A DNA stretch of 64,000 nucleotides from Isochrysis galbana. Lineage: Eukaryota > Haptophyta > Isochrysidales > Isochrysidaceae. The notes under the pieces were generated by a model. That model made no database searches. It was not told where the DNA came from and saw nothing but the letters and a program-made list of their open reading frames with translations. This document shows positions 11,234 through 20,640 of the stretch, piece after piece (position 1 is the first letter of the stretch; every line of letters begins with the position of its first letter). A program made the position numbers and the translations under genes. Location of the stretch: the NCBI GenBank assembly GCA_018136815.1, contig CM030931.1, positions 8,296,557 through 8,360,556 of the forward strand, in the 5' to 3' direction.

Positions 11234-11585
11234 CGGCTAAAAAGTTCCGTCCTACATTATAGGACCGCGTCCTACGATTTCGGTGTATTTGTAGGACCCT
11301 GAGCTTGAAAGCCACAGAATTTTCGAGAGTGAAGGATTGGGAGTTCCCACCAACTGAAGGATAGTCCCAACTCAGTCTTGAGATCCTTAGCTCCCACTAT
11401 GGCCAAGGCTGTAGACTTCGTCTTGACCGAGCTTTCGGCTCTAGCGTGAACTGAGTACTTCGGCCATCGGAGGCCACCGGGTGCGTCGAGAGTTTTGTTT
11501 TTGCCCCGCAAGAGGCAAAAGCAGCCAAAACTCTCATTGGGCTTCAAAACCAAGCTTGGTCTCCACTGAAGGTCGAAAAGAACCC
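11234..11585. repeat. 352-bp repeat family C, copy 1
   Basis: The segment 11234-11585 appears identical to 33679-34030, same orientation, constant offset 22445. Its left end contains the hairpin GTCCTACATTATAGGAC and GTCCTACGATTTCGGTG. The right boundary coincides exactly with the first base of the inverted-repeat element at 11586. The shared minus-strand 93-codon ORF is a property of the repeat and is not evidence of a gene. Identity over 352 bp implies recent duplication or mobility. Confidence 0.85.
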
Positions 11586-12066
11586 TGACGAATTGTGATG
11601 GCCCATAGGGCCTGAGGGCAATGAGGAGGGAGGCATGCCGGCGGCAGGCGCGGCTGAGGAGACGACTTCGGAGACGCTGACGGGCTGAGGCCCGTCAGCA
11701 GAGGAAGGCGGGCAGGCGGGCTTGAGCGAGGGCGAGGACGGCGGCGAGAGCGACATCGAGCGAGCGGCGAGAGGCGAGGGTGAGTGAGAGGAGGGCTGTG
11801 ATGGCAGTGGCTGGTGAGGCGAGGCGAGTTTGTAGGGTACGAGTGTTACGAGAGCGAGAGCGACGAGAGCGAGAGCGACGGATGACGCCTGACGACAGGA
11901 CGTCGGATCCAACGATGCTGAGACACCGACTCACGAACACACTAGAATCATTCACCCAAACCAAGCAAAACATGAAATAACCGAGACCCCCAAATCGCCG
12001 ATAAGTCAAACACGTCGCGAGAGACGGAGAGAGAGAGCGAGAGAGAGAGAGAGAGAATCCACAGCG

Positions 12067-12429
12067 ATGGCCGGAGCGTGTCTTCGTTTTAGATTTCCGC
12101 CCGACTTTGACCAGCTTCCCTGCGACAGCGATGAGGCATTACCAAATGATAATTGTGAAGATGAGCTCGAAGTGTACCTCGCGCTCCCCCAAGAGAAGAA
12201 CATGGACCTAGACGTGCTTGCGTGGTGGCAGATGCGCGATCGCCCTCGGGGACCAAACTCAATGCCCAACTTGGCCAAGATGGCCCGCCAATACCTAGGC
12301 CGACCGGCCTCGTCCGCAGGCGTGGAGCGCGCTTTCTCGCAAGCTGGGCGGCTGCATGACGATATGAAGGCCGGCCAGTCTGATGATACCCTTGAGCATT
12401 CTCTACTCGCGAGTGTTAATGCTGAATGA
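12067..12429 (+). pseudogene. hAT transposase C-terminal dimerisation fragment
   Basis: The 120-codon frame encodes ...ARQYLGRPASSAGVERAFSQ followed by a helix ending SLLASVNAE. This matches the hAT C-terminal dimerisation region, in which a short chain of residues around SS..VER.FS is conserved. Only this domain is present. The zinc finger and the catalytic DDE core are absent upstream. It lies inside the inverted-repeat element and ends at a normal stop codon. It could be a last exon or, more likely, a truncated remnant. Confidence 0.75.
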
Positions 12430-12682
12430 TTTCCTGTGTACCACAGTGTAGTGTCCCGAGTATAGAGTCATAGATGGCGCGCGCAGCGCGCCTCGAGCTC
12501 CGCGCTCCGCGCAAGTGTGTAGCCTGTCCATGCGGCTTTCGGGGCCTATTAATACCCTAATTAGTAGGTTTGGCCGCGACAGCTATCTAGATAGATACTA
12601 ATAGTGGCTCAGCGCTATCTAGATAGATACAGATAGTGCTTTTGGAGGGGTAGATACACTAATATCTAGATATTAGGCTAAC

Positions 12683-12889
12683 ATGTTCACAGCCTTAGAG
12701 CATTCTTGGTCAGTCGAGGGATGGATACACTCTAAGAAGCGCAATCGTCTGGGCCAAAAAACGGTTGATAGGCTTGTGAGGTCCCATACCAATTTGTTGT
12801 TGGACTCTAGTCTTGAAGATTGGAAGTCTGCTGTGTTACCGTGGGAGTTGGACATGGTTCCCGAGGATCCCGAGTCCGAGCTTGAGTGA
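12683..12889 (+). pseudogene. Second hAT-type transposase C-terminal fragment
   Basis: A 68-codon frame encodes SWSVEGWIHSKKRNRL then LVRSHTNLLL. This resembles the segment following the dimerisation region in another hAT/DUF659-like group (pattern NWS..G.IHSK.RNRL....LV..H.NL). It is a different subfamily from the fragment at 12067-12429, so two hAT lineages have contributed to one 1.5-kb element. No upstream catalytic domain is present. Confidence 0.65.
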
Positions 12890-13092
12890 ATATGTTGGTG
12901 TGAATGAGAAAGAGAAAGCCAATATAAGCTGATAATGTCTTGCTTTGGAGCCTTGGGGCTGATAATAGCTGATAGAGGTCTGTAAGCTGATATAAGCTGA
13001 TATCGGTGATCCGCTCCCTCAACTGATGTAAGCTGACAAGCTGATGCCCCAACAACACTGCCTCAGGCCCTATGGGCCATCACAATTCGTCA

Positions 13093-13956
13093 TAATAATG
13101 GCGGGCCGTTTACCGAATTCCGCCGTCGATTCCGGCCTTCTCTTTCTGGGAGGAGCGACAACGGAGCCGAAGAGAACGATTTCGGAGCTCGAGGGAGCCG
13201 AAAGGCGGGCGAGCGGGGAGCGGTGGCTGGCGGAACCCCTTTTTTTACCACTACGGGAGGAATGGCGACGACGCGAGGAGCCCGCGGCGGCACTGGGCGC
13301 GGCGCCGTCGAGGTCTCCTCCTCCTCCTCCTCCTCCTCCTCCTCCTCCATGAAGATGCGGCGACGACGGACCATCGCTCGCCCCTAATTTCGATTTCGAT
13401 TAACCACCCAAATTTGACAAAAAAAATTACAAGACTTACGTCAACCCCAATCATCCACAGCGCGACTTTTGTTGAGAGGCGCTGTGGAGACCCTCTCTCT
13501 TTTGAGACCCTGTTGCGGCCGTGCAAAACCCCTCGGTTGTCTCCTTTTTTTTTTCGTTCGGAGACGCGTCCAAATCCCCTCCCCCCCCCCCCCCCTTCCC
13601 CCATGCGCGGGAAGAGAGGAGGGCCGGTCCGTCCGCGCGTCCTGATTCTCTGGCGCCGCCGCGGCGCGCGGGGGGGAGGGCGGGGGCGGGGCGCGGGGGG
13701 GGCGGGGCGGGGGGGGGCGGGGCGGGGGGGGGCGGACTGCGATGAAGGCCTTGATTACGCCTCCACCCCCCCCGCCGCGCCCCCGCCCCCGCCTTCCAAA
13801 ATACCGCGCAGGAAGGGACACAGAGGCGAGGAAGAGAACGGGAGGAGGAGGGCAACGCTGGAGGGACAAAGCTGTACTATGAGAGAGAGGGAGAGAGAAA
13901 GAGAGAGAGGGAGGGAGGGAGGGAGAGGGAGAGAGGGAGGGAGGGAGGGAGAGGGG

Positions 13957-14020
<64 letters not shown>

Positions 14021-14116
14021 GAGAGGGAGGGAGAGAGAGAGAGAGAGAGAGAGAAAGGGAGGGAGGGAGAGAGGGAGGGAAGGAGGGAGGGAGAGAGAGA
14101 GAGAGAGCAGCGGACG
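13093..14116. other. Repeat fragment, C/G runs and GA microsatellite
   Basis: 13382-13457 is an inverted copy of the terminus at about 51828-51905 (element D, containing TTGACGTAAG). 13570-13800 is rich in C and G runs. 13879-14107 is a GA/GGGA microsatellite ending 10 bp before the start of the next gene. Long ORFs through this region are low-complexity artefacts. Confidence 0.6.
13879..14107. repeat. GA/GGGA microsatellite
   Basis: About 230 bp of (GA)n with GGGA interruptions, purine-rich on the coding strand of the gene starting at 14117. It may be part of the promoter or 5' UTR. See the finding on 5'-flanking purine/pyrimidine tracts. Confidence 0.85.
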
Positions 14117-14862
14117 ATGAGCGCCATTCGACTGCTCTACTCCCTCCTTCTCTCCCTCTCTGGATCGCTTTGCAACGCCTACTTGCTGTCACGGACGCCG
14201 CGGACCAACATCGATGCTCGAGCACCGCGCTCCCTCATGCTCGCAGACCCTCTCTCCCTCTCGTTTGCCTTTGCGGCCGGTGCGGCGTTCCCCTCGGCTG
14301 TTGCTGTGCAGAAGCAGAAGGAGCTCGACGCGGCGCGCGCTGAGTTCGAGGAGCAGATTGCTCAGCTCGAGACGTCGATTAAGACGTCGGACAAGCAGCT
14401 TGGTGAGCTCCTCGTCATCAACTCCCGCCAGGCGCGCCAGAAGAAGGACGAGTTTGTCGAGCTGCAGAGGTCGTACAACATCCAGCTCGAGCGGCTCAAA
14501 GAGATGGTTGGCGAATTCTCAGACAAGTAAGTGGGCGCCTGGCGTGCCACTACTAACTGCGGACCACACGCACACCGCCCCTGCTCCTGCAAGCAGAGCT
14601 CCCAGTCCCCGCCTCTTCCATTTCACCCAGATACGAACTGCAGCAGAACGAGTGCCGCATGATGGAGCGGGCAATGAAGACGATGGAGCACGAGAATTTG
14701 CAGTACAAGGAGCGGGGTGCTATGCTCATGAGCCAGCTCGAGGAGTCGCAGTCCAAGCTGCAGCAGGCGATGGACGACATTGCCAACAGTCCCTTTGAAA
14801 AGAACCCCATTCTGAGGAATCCGTTTGTGAAGAAAATGGCGATGGCGCTGCGCATGGCCTGA
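14117..14862 (+). CDS. Small coiled-coil protein with plastid-type bipartite leader, two exons
   Basis: Exons 14117-14526 and 14631-14862 join in frame across a 104-bp GT-AG intron (donor GTAAGT, acceptor CACCCAG), giving 213 residues. The first ~20 residues (MSAIRLLYSLLLSLSGSLCN) look like a signal peptide. An Arg-containing segment and a second hydrophobic stretch (about 43-64, SLSFAFAAGAAFPSAVAV) follow, consistent with import into a complex plastid and possibly the thylakoid lumen or membrane. Residues ~65-180 are an almost uninterrupted Glu/Gln/Lys-rich coiled coil. The C-terminus contains a conserved-looking NPILRNPFVKKMAMALRMA. I do not recognise a family. The leader interpretation is inference from composition. 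Confidence 0.75.
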
Positions 14863-16379
14863 AGCTAGGTACCTTTTTGTATGATCAATGCTCACCTGTG
14901 GGGCACCACTGCGGGCCGGATGGAAGATTATGTGCCAGACTCCCCGTTCCTCCGGCTCGCAGCTATTATGCTTGAGAAAACTTGCCAAGCTGCAGACGCA
15001 GCTTTTGACGAAGCCTCACGACATGGATGCAAACAACATGTGCATGGCATGCATGCCGCATCCGGAGACACCTATCCTGTTCCGCCTTGGCCAAAGCCGC
15101 TGCGACACAGTGTAAAGCATTGCCTGCAAGGATCGCTGGATGAAGCCAGCATGGGCCTCCTTCCTGCGATGTGACGGAAATAGATGAATCTGTGCTGATC
15201 AGTGTTGCCGTTCTTGCATGCAACCAATCGTTTGGTCGCAAGGGACAACACACGCTAGGTGCTGGGTTGATTACGATGACGGCAGTAGCTTGCGCGTGCA
15301 CTTTTGTGTGCGTCATTTGGGCAGCTCTCTTGCGGTGTCCGGTCTATGATCGTCGCGTGGCAGCTTCGAAAGGTTGAGGCTGGTGCGTGGGAGGGCTGGG
15401 CTCCTTGCGGGATGCAAGTACAAGCGGAATGACTCGAGCGCTTGGTCTATTGCATGTGTGGCACGAAGACTTCGTGGCCGCAATCTGGCAAAGTGCCCCA
15501 CGCGGCCGCGTGGCCACGCCGATGGGGGGCGTAAGCATGAACATGTTAGCATCAAAAACTATCATGAAAATGCGCCTAAGCCGATTACGTTGTGCAGGCT
15601 CCTTGGTCGAGGCGCGCAGCTTGCTACTCGCCGTGCTTGTTGCGCCGCCATTTGGGCTATTTGGTGCAGTAGCCAGGTCGCTCAGCATTCTAACGATTAT
15701 TCTCCTCCTCTCCTAGCAGCCACGTAGTGCACATACCGGGCCTCGCCCCCCGAGCAAACCGAGGACAAGAAAGAACGAAGGGCGGAGGGGCGCGGCGCAA
15801 GCGGGCAGCGGAGGTGATGTACGGGGCAAGGAGCTATGGCGAAGAGTAGCACCAGTGCACGTGATAGAAAATGGGACCCCATAGCTAGTAGCCGCTGGCA
15901 ACCTTGAACTCCAAGCGTTTTTTGCCCCAAATGATAGCAAGTGCTTCTCAACAGCTCCTGCCTTCGGATCACGGGTTGAGCGTCCGACCAGTCGCCCCGG
16001 CTATCTCCACCCATGCCTGAGCTTGTAGCCACACCATGCTCAATGCTCGCTCAACATCGTTTTGTAAGTAGATTTAGATGGATGCAGCGGCTCTCACCTC
16101 TGCCCATAGAGAGGTGGGAAGGGAGAGGGAGAGAGCAGAGGTGCATTGAGTCGGAAGCCTCCCACCCCAACGACTAGTGGAGCGACGCAGTTGCAGGTGC
16201 GTCTGGCCCCATTTGAGGACGTGATGTTCCGTGGGAAGATGGCTGGACTCTGATCAAGCCACTTAGGCCAAAGAAGATAAGGGATGGCACGCTCCTCCTG
16301 CAAAACAAGCGCACTCGCAGGCCTCGTGTGCGCGAGCGCAGCGTTGCCTTAGGTCAAGTTCAATCCCTAGGGTGCCCAC
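14863..16379. other. Intergenic spacer without a convincing gene
   Basis: A 109-codon plus-strand frame (15387-15716) and overlapping minus frames exist, but none has conserved motifs and they overlap one another. I see no clear repeat or RNA gene here. Confidence 0.4.
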
Positions 16380-19070
16380 TCAAATCGGGTGTGAAAACGG
16401 CACGGAGCTGACGATCGCGTCGGGGCGACGTGGCTGGGTGAGCTTCTCGCTGGTCAGGATCTGCCGTGCGTAATTCGTGTTGGCTAGGCCCGCATTGGAG
16501 AGTGCGACCCCGAGCTTGTAGCGCATGTCCTTCATTAGCGTGCTCTCTGTATAGCCAGTTGCGGCGAACAGCACCGTGTTGGGGAGGGGCGCGGCGGATG
16601 ATGCGAATGTCGGCTTGTGCAGCCGCTCCGGATCAGTAAGATCGCCCATCGCCGCGATGGCGCGTTCGCGCACCGCCTCCAGTCGTCGCGCCTGTTCGTC
16701 ACCGAGCGCCTGAGCGTGTGCAGCCGCAGCGCGCCTCTCATCAATTTTGGCCTGCAACTGCTCTTGACGATACTTGACGCGCTCCAGGTTGTGCTCCGCC
16801 TGCTTCAATTCCTCCTCCCGTCGGGCCGCCGCCTCACGTGCACGCACTTCCTCAGCCGCTTGCTCCGCGGAGCTCTGCTCGCGGCGGTACTCCTCTATGA
16901 GCGCCCGCTTATGCGCGCGCTCGGCGGCGGCGCGCCTCTCGCGGGCCTCCTCAACTTGCTTGGCGAGGGCTTCCGCCTCGGCTGCCTCGGCCGCCTCTTC
17001 TGTCCGCCGCCGCTCACGCAGCTTCTCGAGCTCGGCCAGCTCGCTAGCGAGATGCTGCCGACGCGCGTCCAGCGCTGCGCGCGCCTCTGCCTGCATCTGC
17101 AAACGGCCTTCCGCGAGCGCCTGCTCCTGCAACAACTGACGTGCCACCTTGCCCAGCTCCAACGTCCTCGTGGCCCACGCAGCGTCGTGAGCGCGCAGCC
17201 GTTGTCTGAAGAACCGTTGACGAGCAAGCCGGTCGAGCTCAGCATCGACCTCGGAGATGGGGATGTGGGGAAGCTCCAACTGGCAGCGGGCGAAGAGCGG
17301 CGCGCGTGTCCTCCCACGAAAATCCCGCGCCAACTTGGTCAGCACGGCATGGCTGTGGGCGTCCCACACGTCGCCCGGAGGCGCTCCGAAGCGGCCCAGT
17401 TCGTTGTCATCGAGAGCATTCTGCGGAGAGCATGGCGCCTCTACCTCATTGCTAGCCGCTCCACAAGCTGAAGTGGACCCATCGAGCGCCTCGCTTCTCG
17501 TCGAGGTAATGCAAGATGCGTCCACATGCTCCTCTCGCTGTGTGTTAGGGTCAGGTAGAAGGTAATAATCACCCGCTTCCTCCAGTTCTTCGAGCTCGGC
17601 ATTGTCCTCCTCTTCCGTGGCTTCGATTTGTGCTCCGACGTGCATTCCTGTGTGCGATGGATCGCTGGATTGTTCGTCTCGCCCGGATGTGGAGCTATCA
17701 AGCCCTTTTGCACCAGTCCGCTCCTCGGCTTCCTCGCCATCTTCTCCCTCGGACCCCTCCTCGTTGAGAGCATCCAGCCGGCCGGCTGCCCACCCCTTCC
17801 AATCTCCTCTGTAGCTTTCGAACATTTTCCGCCCCAGTAGCTCCTGTGTTTCCTCGTCCGCCACCGTTGGCTCGTCGATGGGTGCCGGCGCTGCCTTGGA
17901 CGCAAGAGGATGCCTTTGCGCCCGTGGCGTTCCAGCTCGTGCAAGCCGCTCACCCTTGGCAACATCTGCAAATTCTTCCAAGATACGGGCCCTTCCCTCG
18001 CGATACTTCGACTCTTCCTCGGCTAACTGGGCGCCCAGAAGCTCCAGCAACGCGGCCTCCCCAGGCGTGCGTAGATCGGGCGGTGAGATGAAGGCGCCCG
18101 TAAGCTCGGCTACGTCCATGCTGGTCTCGGAGATCTCGCCGCCGAACCCATTCATGCCGCCTCTCCTCTTGGCTGTCCCACCTCCCAAGCCTAGGCCACC
18201 CCCACCCCTCTCACCCATGGGGATGGTAAGGAGGTGAGCAGAGACGTGATGCAGCTCGGCCTCAAGCTTCTCCGCCGCATTTCTGAGCACATCCGACTGG
18301 TGGTCTAGCGCGCCGCGCAGCTCGGCGAGCAATTCACGCGCGCGCTCAGGTGAGACCGGGCTCTGCCCATGCTTGGCCGCAGCGCAGAGCTCACGGATTG
18401 CCATCAGCTGTGCCCGGATCTCATGCCCCCACGCTGCGCGTTGCACATCCGCGCGCTCCTCCTCCGCCTTGATCTCGGCCAGCACACTCGTCATCTCAGC
18501 ACCAGATGGCCCCTCCTCCTTGGCGGGCTCAGAAACCGTTGCGACCATGGCCGCGCCTTCCACGCCGCCTCCAATCGCGTCCGACTTGCCGCTGCTCGGT
18601 CGTGATCTGATCGGTCGGCCCCTGCCTCCCCAGTCCAATCGTCCTCTGCCTCGCCCCACCGCGCTCTCCGCCCTCGTTGAGCCTCCAGCGGTGCCTCTTG
18701 CCGAGCCGATCCTGTTGGCCGCCAATCCGCTCTTGGCCGACGGCCGCAGCTGCGCAGCAGGGAGCTCCTCCCATCGGGAGGCCTCGAGTTGTGCGCGCTC
18801 ACTCAACAGCTGCCGGTGCACCTTCAGCCAGTCCTGCTTGTGTGCTGCCGCCACCGCCTTCGCCTTCCTGCTCGAGTTGGAAGAGAAGAGCTCCGCCATC
18901 TGCGCCTCCAGAGCGGCGCCCTCGGCCTTGCTCGCCTCGATCTTAGCGCGCATCGCGGCAGTGGAGCTGCCACGAGAGGCCTGTGCTAGACGGGCTGCAG
19001 ACGGCTTCGGACGGTTCGACATCTGGCGGAGGAGAGAGAGGTCGGACTGGCGGCCGCCGCGCCGCTCCAT
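16380..19070 (-). CDS. Large coiled-coil protein, possible CCDC112/CCDC148-like C-terminus
   Basis: The frame is open for 962 codons. I place the start at Met67 of that frame (19070, MERRGGRQSDLSLL), because the upstream part reads through TACTCTAGAG repeats and into an opposite-strand transposase remnant. The predicted protein has 896 residues. It has an N-terminal basic region, an acidic middle (about residues 410-530) and a long Ala/Glu/Arg coiled coil (about 610-820). The latter ends in DPERLHKPTFAS, reminiscent of centriolar-satellite/ciliary coiled-coil proteins of the CCDC112/CCDC148 type. The final ~60 residues (FAATGYTESTLMKDMRYKLG) are not coiled coil. A basal-body or cytoskeletal role is inference. 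Confidence 0.7.
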   Translation of the reverse strand: MERRGGRQSDLSLLRQMSNRPKPSAARLAQASRGSSTAAMRAKIEASKAEGAALEAQMAELFSSNSSRKAKAVAAAHKQDWLKVHRQLLSERAQLEASRWEELPAAQLRPSAKSGLAANRIGSARGTAGGSTRAESAVGRGRGRLDWGGRGRPIRSRPSSGKSDAIGGGVEGAAMVATVSEPAKEEGPSGAEMTSVLAEIKAEEERADVQRAAWGHEIRAQLMAIRELCAAAKHGQSPVSPERARELLAELRGALDHQSDVLRNAAEKLEAELHHVSAHLLTIPMGERGGGGLGLGGGTAKRRGGMNGFGGEISETSMDVAELTGAFISPPDLRTPGEAALLELLGAQLAEEESKYREGRARILEEFADVAKGERLARAGTPRAQRHPLASKAAPAPIDEPTVADEETQELLGRKMFESYRGDWKGWAAGRLDALNEEGSEGEDGEEAEERTGAKGLDSSTSGRDEQSSDPSHTGMHVGAQIEATEEEDNAELEELEEAGDYYLLPDPNTQREEHVDASCITSTRSEALDGSTSACGAASNEVEAPCSPQNALDDNELGRFGAPPGDVWDAHSHAVLTKLARDFRGRTRAPLFARCQLELPHIPISEVDAELDRLARQRFFRQRLRAHDAAWATRTLELGKVARQLLQEQALAEGRLQMQAEARAALDARRQHLASELAELEKLRERRRTEEAAEAAEAEALAKQVEEARERRAAAERAHKRALIEEYRREQSSAEQAAEEVRAREAAARREEELKQAEHNLERVKYRQEQLQAKIDERRAAAAHAQALGDEQARRLEAVRERAIAAMGDLTDPERLHKPTFASSAAPLPNTVLFAATGYTESTLMKDMRYKLGVALSNAGLANTNYARQILTSEKLTQPRRPDAIVSSVPFSHPI

Positions 19071-19138
19071 CGCCTGCACCGCCCAACCGCTTCTCTTCAA
19101 TTCTCCCTCTCTCTCTGTTCTCCAGAGCAGAGCTCTAA

Positions 19139-19195
19139 AGTACTCTACTCTAGAGTAGAGTACTCTAGAGTAGAGTAGGAGTTCTACTCTAGAGG
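19139..19195. repeat. Palindromic TACTCTAGAGTAGAG tandem repeat
   Basis: Overlapping copies of TACTCTAGAGTA form a self-complementary tract about 70 bp upstream of the coiled-coil gene start. The tract could extrude hairpins or act as a promoter element. A related CTCTAGG/GGAGTACTCC pair occurs near 33264-33401. Confidence 0.75.
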
Positions 19196-19245
19196 CTTGC
19201 GCTTCGCAGAGCGGCCCGCTTCGCAGAGCTGCCCCCCCCCTTCCC

Positions 19246-19800
19246 ATGGCTCCCAGAGCCATCCCCAAGCCCCAGAGGAAGCCTAAGCCGGCCCCTGGGC
19301 ACTATACAATCCAGGCCCGCGATCTCCGCGCCAGAAACCGCGCAGCCGCGCTCGAAGACGTCCGGAAGGCTGCAGCGTACTAGCGTACTGCCGAGCGAAC
19401 AGGGTCGGAGCCAAAGCAGCAATGGCCAAAGGGATGTTCCCGCTGGCAACGCGGCATAAGGTCACAGGAGAGCTTCAGAAAGCGCAGGGGGACGAGCAAC
19501 GAACGCGTGACTCACACTCACAGATTCTCACAAATGTAGAGCGGCGCAAGCTCGCTGCATGGATCCTAGCGCGCGCTGACGATGCATGAGCCCCAAAACA
19601 GGCACCAGATATCCGTCAAAGTGCGCGAGATGCTCGCGGAGCGGCACAGGTTCAACCGGGCGAAGAAGTTCGGCAAGGGTACAGTCCTCCTCAACACACC
19701 CGAGCTCAACCACGTGAACTCCGACCTCGACCTCTCCCATACGTTCTTCCAACGCATCTGCTTCCCGTGGTGGTGTGCTCACGGTATCGACATCGAGGAG
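19246..19800 (+). pseudogene. Broken transposase-like gene (N-terminal part)
   Basis: Three successive frames together resemble the N-terminal part of a transposase common in algal genomes. The first (19246-19383) begins MAPRAIPKPQ and contains HYTIQARDLRARNRAAALED. The second (19422-19589) contains MAKGMFPLATRHKVTGELQK and NVERRKLAAWILARADDA. The third (19582 onward) contains RHQISVKVREML, then LNTPELNHV and FPWWCAHGIDIEEG. At least two frameshifts separate them. Homology stops at about 19800, where unrelated repeat sequence begins. The recognition is from general sequence character, helix-turn-helix-like segments and codon-scale continuity, not from a named family I can confirm. Confidence 0.55.
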
Positions 19801-19845
19801 GGCAGCTCAAGGGCAGAAGAATATCGAAGGGGCTGGCCGCTGGCC

Positions 19846-20006
19846 GCTAGCGGACCGACCAGGGGCTCGGCACATGACGGGGAGCGGCTCACGGAGGCAT
19901 CACGGGACTGGGGGTCACAGACGTCGGACATCGGGACGGAAGGCGTGGCGGGATAAGACCAGACAATAGCGGAGAGATGCGCTGGAACGCTCAAGGGAGT
20001 AAACAG
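19846..20006 (+). repeat. Dispersed repeat family E, copy 1
   Basis: Matches 46040-46214 in the same orientation with scattered differences. The shared core includes CGTCGGACATCGGGACGGAA and both end at AAGGGAGTAAACAG. It truncates the transposase remnant on its left. It is probably the end of a retroelement or non-autonomous element. Confidence 0.75.
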
Positions 20007-20640
20007 TAAACCGGCGCGGGCGCGGGGCGCGGGGTGGGTAAGAAACAAGGAAGGGGGACCTAGGTGGGATTGTGGACTGTGCGGGTGCGGGGAAGCGGGG
20101 GGGGGTCTCCCCCGCGGCATCGGGGTTGCAGTCCTCGGAAGATACCGAAAGAGGGGGAGGGGGAGGGTGTCGCTGGGCGGGCCTTCGGGCCCGAAACGGA
20201 CCTTCGAGGGATCCCGATCCCGGCGGGCGAGAGGGTGAAACCGGCCCTCTCGGGCGCGGGGACGGACTCCCCCTACCCGCAACACCATAAATCTCACAAA
20301 GGATGTTACAACTGTCAACACCGCTTTCCCAATACTCGAGCACAACCTGGCTTGGCTCGAGCCAGCTTGTCACAACTCCATTCCTCCGCATGCATTGCCA
20401 ATAACATGACGAAGAGAGGGGGAAGAGGGAAAAGAAGCACAAGGATGGGGGATGGGAGAGGGGAGGGGTGGAAGGAGGGGAAGGGGAAGTAGGAAAGAAG
20501 AGGAAGAAATAGACGGGAGAGGAAGGAGGAAAAGAGGGAAGCGGGAGGGGAGGGGAGGGGCGTGAATAGTAAAAGTGAAGCAAGGGGGTGGGGGGCAGGT
20601 GGCAGTTGGTTGTGCACGTAGAAAATGTAGATGGGGCGCA
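20007..20640. other. Purine-rich and C/G-rich spacer
   Basis: 20085-20270 is G/C-rich. 20405-20600 is strongly GGGA/GAA-rich on the plus strand. No gene is supported; it is the 3' flank of the RWD gene. Confidence 0.5.

Larger units (their letters stand above)
11586..13092. mobile_element. 1.5-kb element with 32-bp perfect terminal inverted repeats and hAT remnants
   Basis: The left end 11586-11617 (starting TGACGAATTGTGATGGCCCA) is perfectly inverted at 13061-13092. Between the ends lie two separate fragments of hAT-type transposase C-terminal regions (12067-12429 and 12683-12889), a hairpin at 11676-11699, and AGCTGATA repeats (about 12930-13045). No target-site duplication is evident. A related terminus and hairpin occur in inverted orientation at about 62990-63489. 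The element appears non-autonomous or decayed. Its left end abuts the 352-bp repeat copy. Confidence 0.75.

Noticed and set aside
11272-11553. Identical 93-codon minus-strand ORF at 11272-11553 and 33771-34049
   Set aside because: It lies wholly within a recent 352-bp repeat, so identity reflects DNA duplication, and the sequence is not protein-like.
11544-11912. Similar SSADG.QPVSVSEVV ORFs at 11544-11912 (minus) and 63314-63598 (plus)
   Set aside because: Similarity follows an inverted DNA repeat including a hairpin. Both translations are Ser/Pro-rich and open by composition.
13414-14343. Long ORFs through GA/CT tracts (also at 22044-22919, 32099-32641 and 37420-37931)
   Set aside because: They translate microsatellites (RERERE, SLSLSL) with no conserved sequence. 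Simple repeats are open in several frames by construction.
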